Shown: positions 62,809-64,000 of the stretch, piece by piece
How the letters are laid out: each line of letters opens with the position of its first letter
Position numbering within the stretch: the stretch's first letter is position 1
The notes under the pieces: generated by a model
Seen by the model: only the letters and a program-made list of their open reading frames with translations
Told to the model about the DNA's origin: nothing
Databases searched by the model: none
Translations under genes and position numbers: made by a program
Assembly: GCA_051155775.1 (NCBI GenBank)
Contig: DAXETV010000010.1
Span: 44,790-108,789 of the forward strand
Direction: 5' to 3'
From: CAYSCZ01 sp051155775
GTDB taxonomy: Bacteria; Bacteroidota; Bacteroidia; Cytophagales; Cyclobacteriaceae
Length of the DNA: 64,000 nucleotides

Positions 62809-64000
62809 CCTTATTCAAATTATTATCTTTTATTGGATTGATTATCATTAGCTGTAACAGTTACGCACAGGATGATTGGGAAGCAGAAGGCCAAATTGAA
62901 GATGCCCGGTTTATCATTGAAAAGGATAAAGAAATAGTCCTTCCACTAACACGCAAACGGATTGAAATGATACCCTCAATGCCTGATACGGCAGTAAGCA
63001 AGGACTTGAAGTTTAATATAAAAGATTATAAATATTTGCCTGCTATCTCTCTTCCATCCATTAATGCAAAGGAATATAAGAGTGGTGAAGAAGATAATGC
63101 ACAAAACAGAAACCATGTGGCTGTAGGAGCTGGGAACTTTTCATCAATCTTCGCAGAAGGTTTTGCATCAACAAATCCTGAAAGCCCATGGGTTGCTGAT
63201 TTGAATGTTCATCATTTATCATTTGGTAGTGGGCCTGTTCAGGATGATGTTAGTGCATCTTCAAATACCAGGATAAATGGTAATGTCACTTATTCGGATG
63301 AGTCATCAGTGTTTTCAGGGGGACTGGGATATCAACTATCCAGTTATAATTTTTATGGCTTGGATGTGGTTCCCGACACGGGTGTCTTTGAACAGAACTT
63401 TGACAGGCTGGATGCCGCGTTAGGTTACAAGAAGGTGTCTGAAGGATTTGATTATGTCTTTAATGTTGGATTTAAAAATTTTAAGAATGATTTTGAGGAA
63501 AGCGAACAATGGTTTCAGGTAGGCGGTTCATTTCAGGTTTATCTCAGTGACTCTGATGTGTTAAATGCCACGCTCAAGGGAAATATCAGTACGTTAGACC
63601 AGGTCACCTCGTACAACAGAAATCAATTTTCATTAAATCCATATTATCAAAAAACAATAAGTGATTTCACATTTCGGGCGGGTCTAACCTTAGTTTCAGA
63701 CAATGATACAACAGTCTCAGATGACTTATTCCTATTTCCGGATATTCAAATGGGTTATAATTTCAACTCAACCAACCGAATTCTTTTGTCCGTCAGTGGT
63801 AACAGGGCATTCAATACACTAAATGAGCTTTCAAGGCAAAATCCTTTTTTAAACATTAATCAATTCATAGCCAACACTAATAAAAATCTTCACGGGTCTG
63901 TGAAATTCCAAACTAATCTGTCTCAAAAATTAGATTTTGAAACCGGGTTTAGTCTTTCGGATTACGAAAATGGCGTTTTTTATATCAATGAGACCGATGA
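62805..64000 (+). CDS. Outer-membrane beta-barrel protein, N-terminal part (runs off the window)
   Basis: About 398 residues from the ATG at 62805 to the window end, with no stop seen in the frame as translated by hand. A signal peptide (MTLFKLLSFIGLIIISC, then NSYAQ) is followed by a periplasmic segment and repeated alternating-residue strands (VYLSDSDVLNATLKGNIST, ILLSVSGNRAFNTLNELSR) typical of a porin- or TonB-type barrel. The Cys in the signal could be a lipobox but is placed before the AQ site. It is coupled to the TPR protein by a four-base overlap. Confidence 0.78.
   Translation, partial: MTLFKLLSFIGLIIISCNSYAQDDWEAEGQIEDARFIIEKDKEIVLPLTRKRIEMIPSMPDTAVSKDLKFNIKDYKYLPAISLPSINAKEYKSGEEDNAQNRNHVAVGAGNFSSIFAEGFASTNPESPWVADLNVHHLSFGSGPVQDDVSASSNTRINGNVTYSDESSVFSGGLGYQLSSYNFYGLDVVPDTGVFEQNFDRLDAALGYKKVSEGFDYVFNVGFKNFKNDFEESEQWFQVGGSFQVYLSDSDVLNATLKGNISTLDQVTSYNRNQFSLNPYYQKTISDFTFRAGLTLVSDNDTTVSDDLFLFPDIQMGYNFNSTNRILLSVSGNRAFNTLNELSRQNPFLNINQFIANTNKNLHGSVKFQTNLSQKLDFETGFSLSDYENGVFYINETD

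Noticed and set aside
1..64000. tRNA, rRNA, riboswitch or CRISPR array
   Set aside because: No cloverleaf, conserved leader structure or regularly spaced repeat array was seen in the gaps between genes.

Overview
The window looks like chromosomal DNA from a member of the Bacteroidota, most likely a marine Cytophagales-type bacterium. The signs are: a low GC content by eye; TAnnTTTG-type promoter elements (the Bacteroidota -7 box) at several starts; a secreted PhoD phosphatase ending in a type IX secretion (Por) sorting domain; families typical of the phylum (GSCFA, DUF5683 next to ParB, FtsX permeases with PadR regulators, TPR histidine kinases); and ATGA or TAATG overlaps between operon genes. 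The species cannot be named from sequence alone. No tRNA, rRNA, CRISPR array, insertion sequence or prophage was seen.

Left third (1-29 kb) is mostly housekeeping. It holds a truncated glycerate kinase; a thioredoxin-fold YyaL/SSP411 protein with a GSCFA protein; the ribosomal operon rpsF-rpsR-rplI with a clear terminator; a methyltransferase with apaG; ung; then a long minus-strand block pyrG-yidC and parA-parB-DUF5683-dapB-lepB-like. After that come a CCA-adding-type nucleotidyltransferase, a TPR protein, a lone receiver domain, a MATE exporter, PhoD, and a menaquinone block (hotdog thioesterase, isochorismate synthase, MenD). The lepB-like gene lacks both catalytic residues of signal peptidase I.

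The middle (29-44 kb) is more accessory. Two tandem histidine kinases share an unusually long linker between the phospho-accepting histidine and the ATPase domain. They are followed by secreted enzymes (P1 peptidase, double DUF1080 protein, a Tat-signal aminotransferase, a large VPS10/sortilin-type propeller protein). A two-gene cassette (nucleotidyltransferase plus a 63-residue protein) lies between two 119-bp direct repeats. These repeats duplicate the upstream region and first codons of the propeller gene, so the cassette appears to have been inserted there. A fatty acid desaturase follows, whose conserved N-terminus extends upstream of its first ATG without any standard start codon, and then a cold-shock protein.

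The right part (44-64 kb) has two PadR plus FtsX-type permease units in opposite orientation, one with a perfect 16-bp inverted repeat upstream of the regulator. It also has a YkgJ-type cysteine protein, a HAD phosphatase, the remnant of a YqjF/DUF2071 gene, a Thermus-type isocitrate dehydrogenase, tyrS, a GCS2-CBS fusion followed by an aspartoacylase-like hydrolase and holA, and at the edge a 989-residue TPR protein overlapping an outer-membrane protein gene that runs out of the window.

The strongest candidates for a second look are the signal peptidase pseudoenzyme, the repeat-flanked cassette, the paired kinases with an expanded linker, and the GCS2-CBS/aspartoacylase pair.
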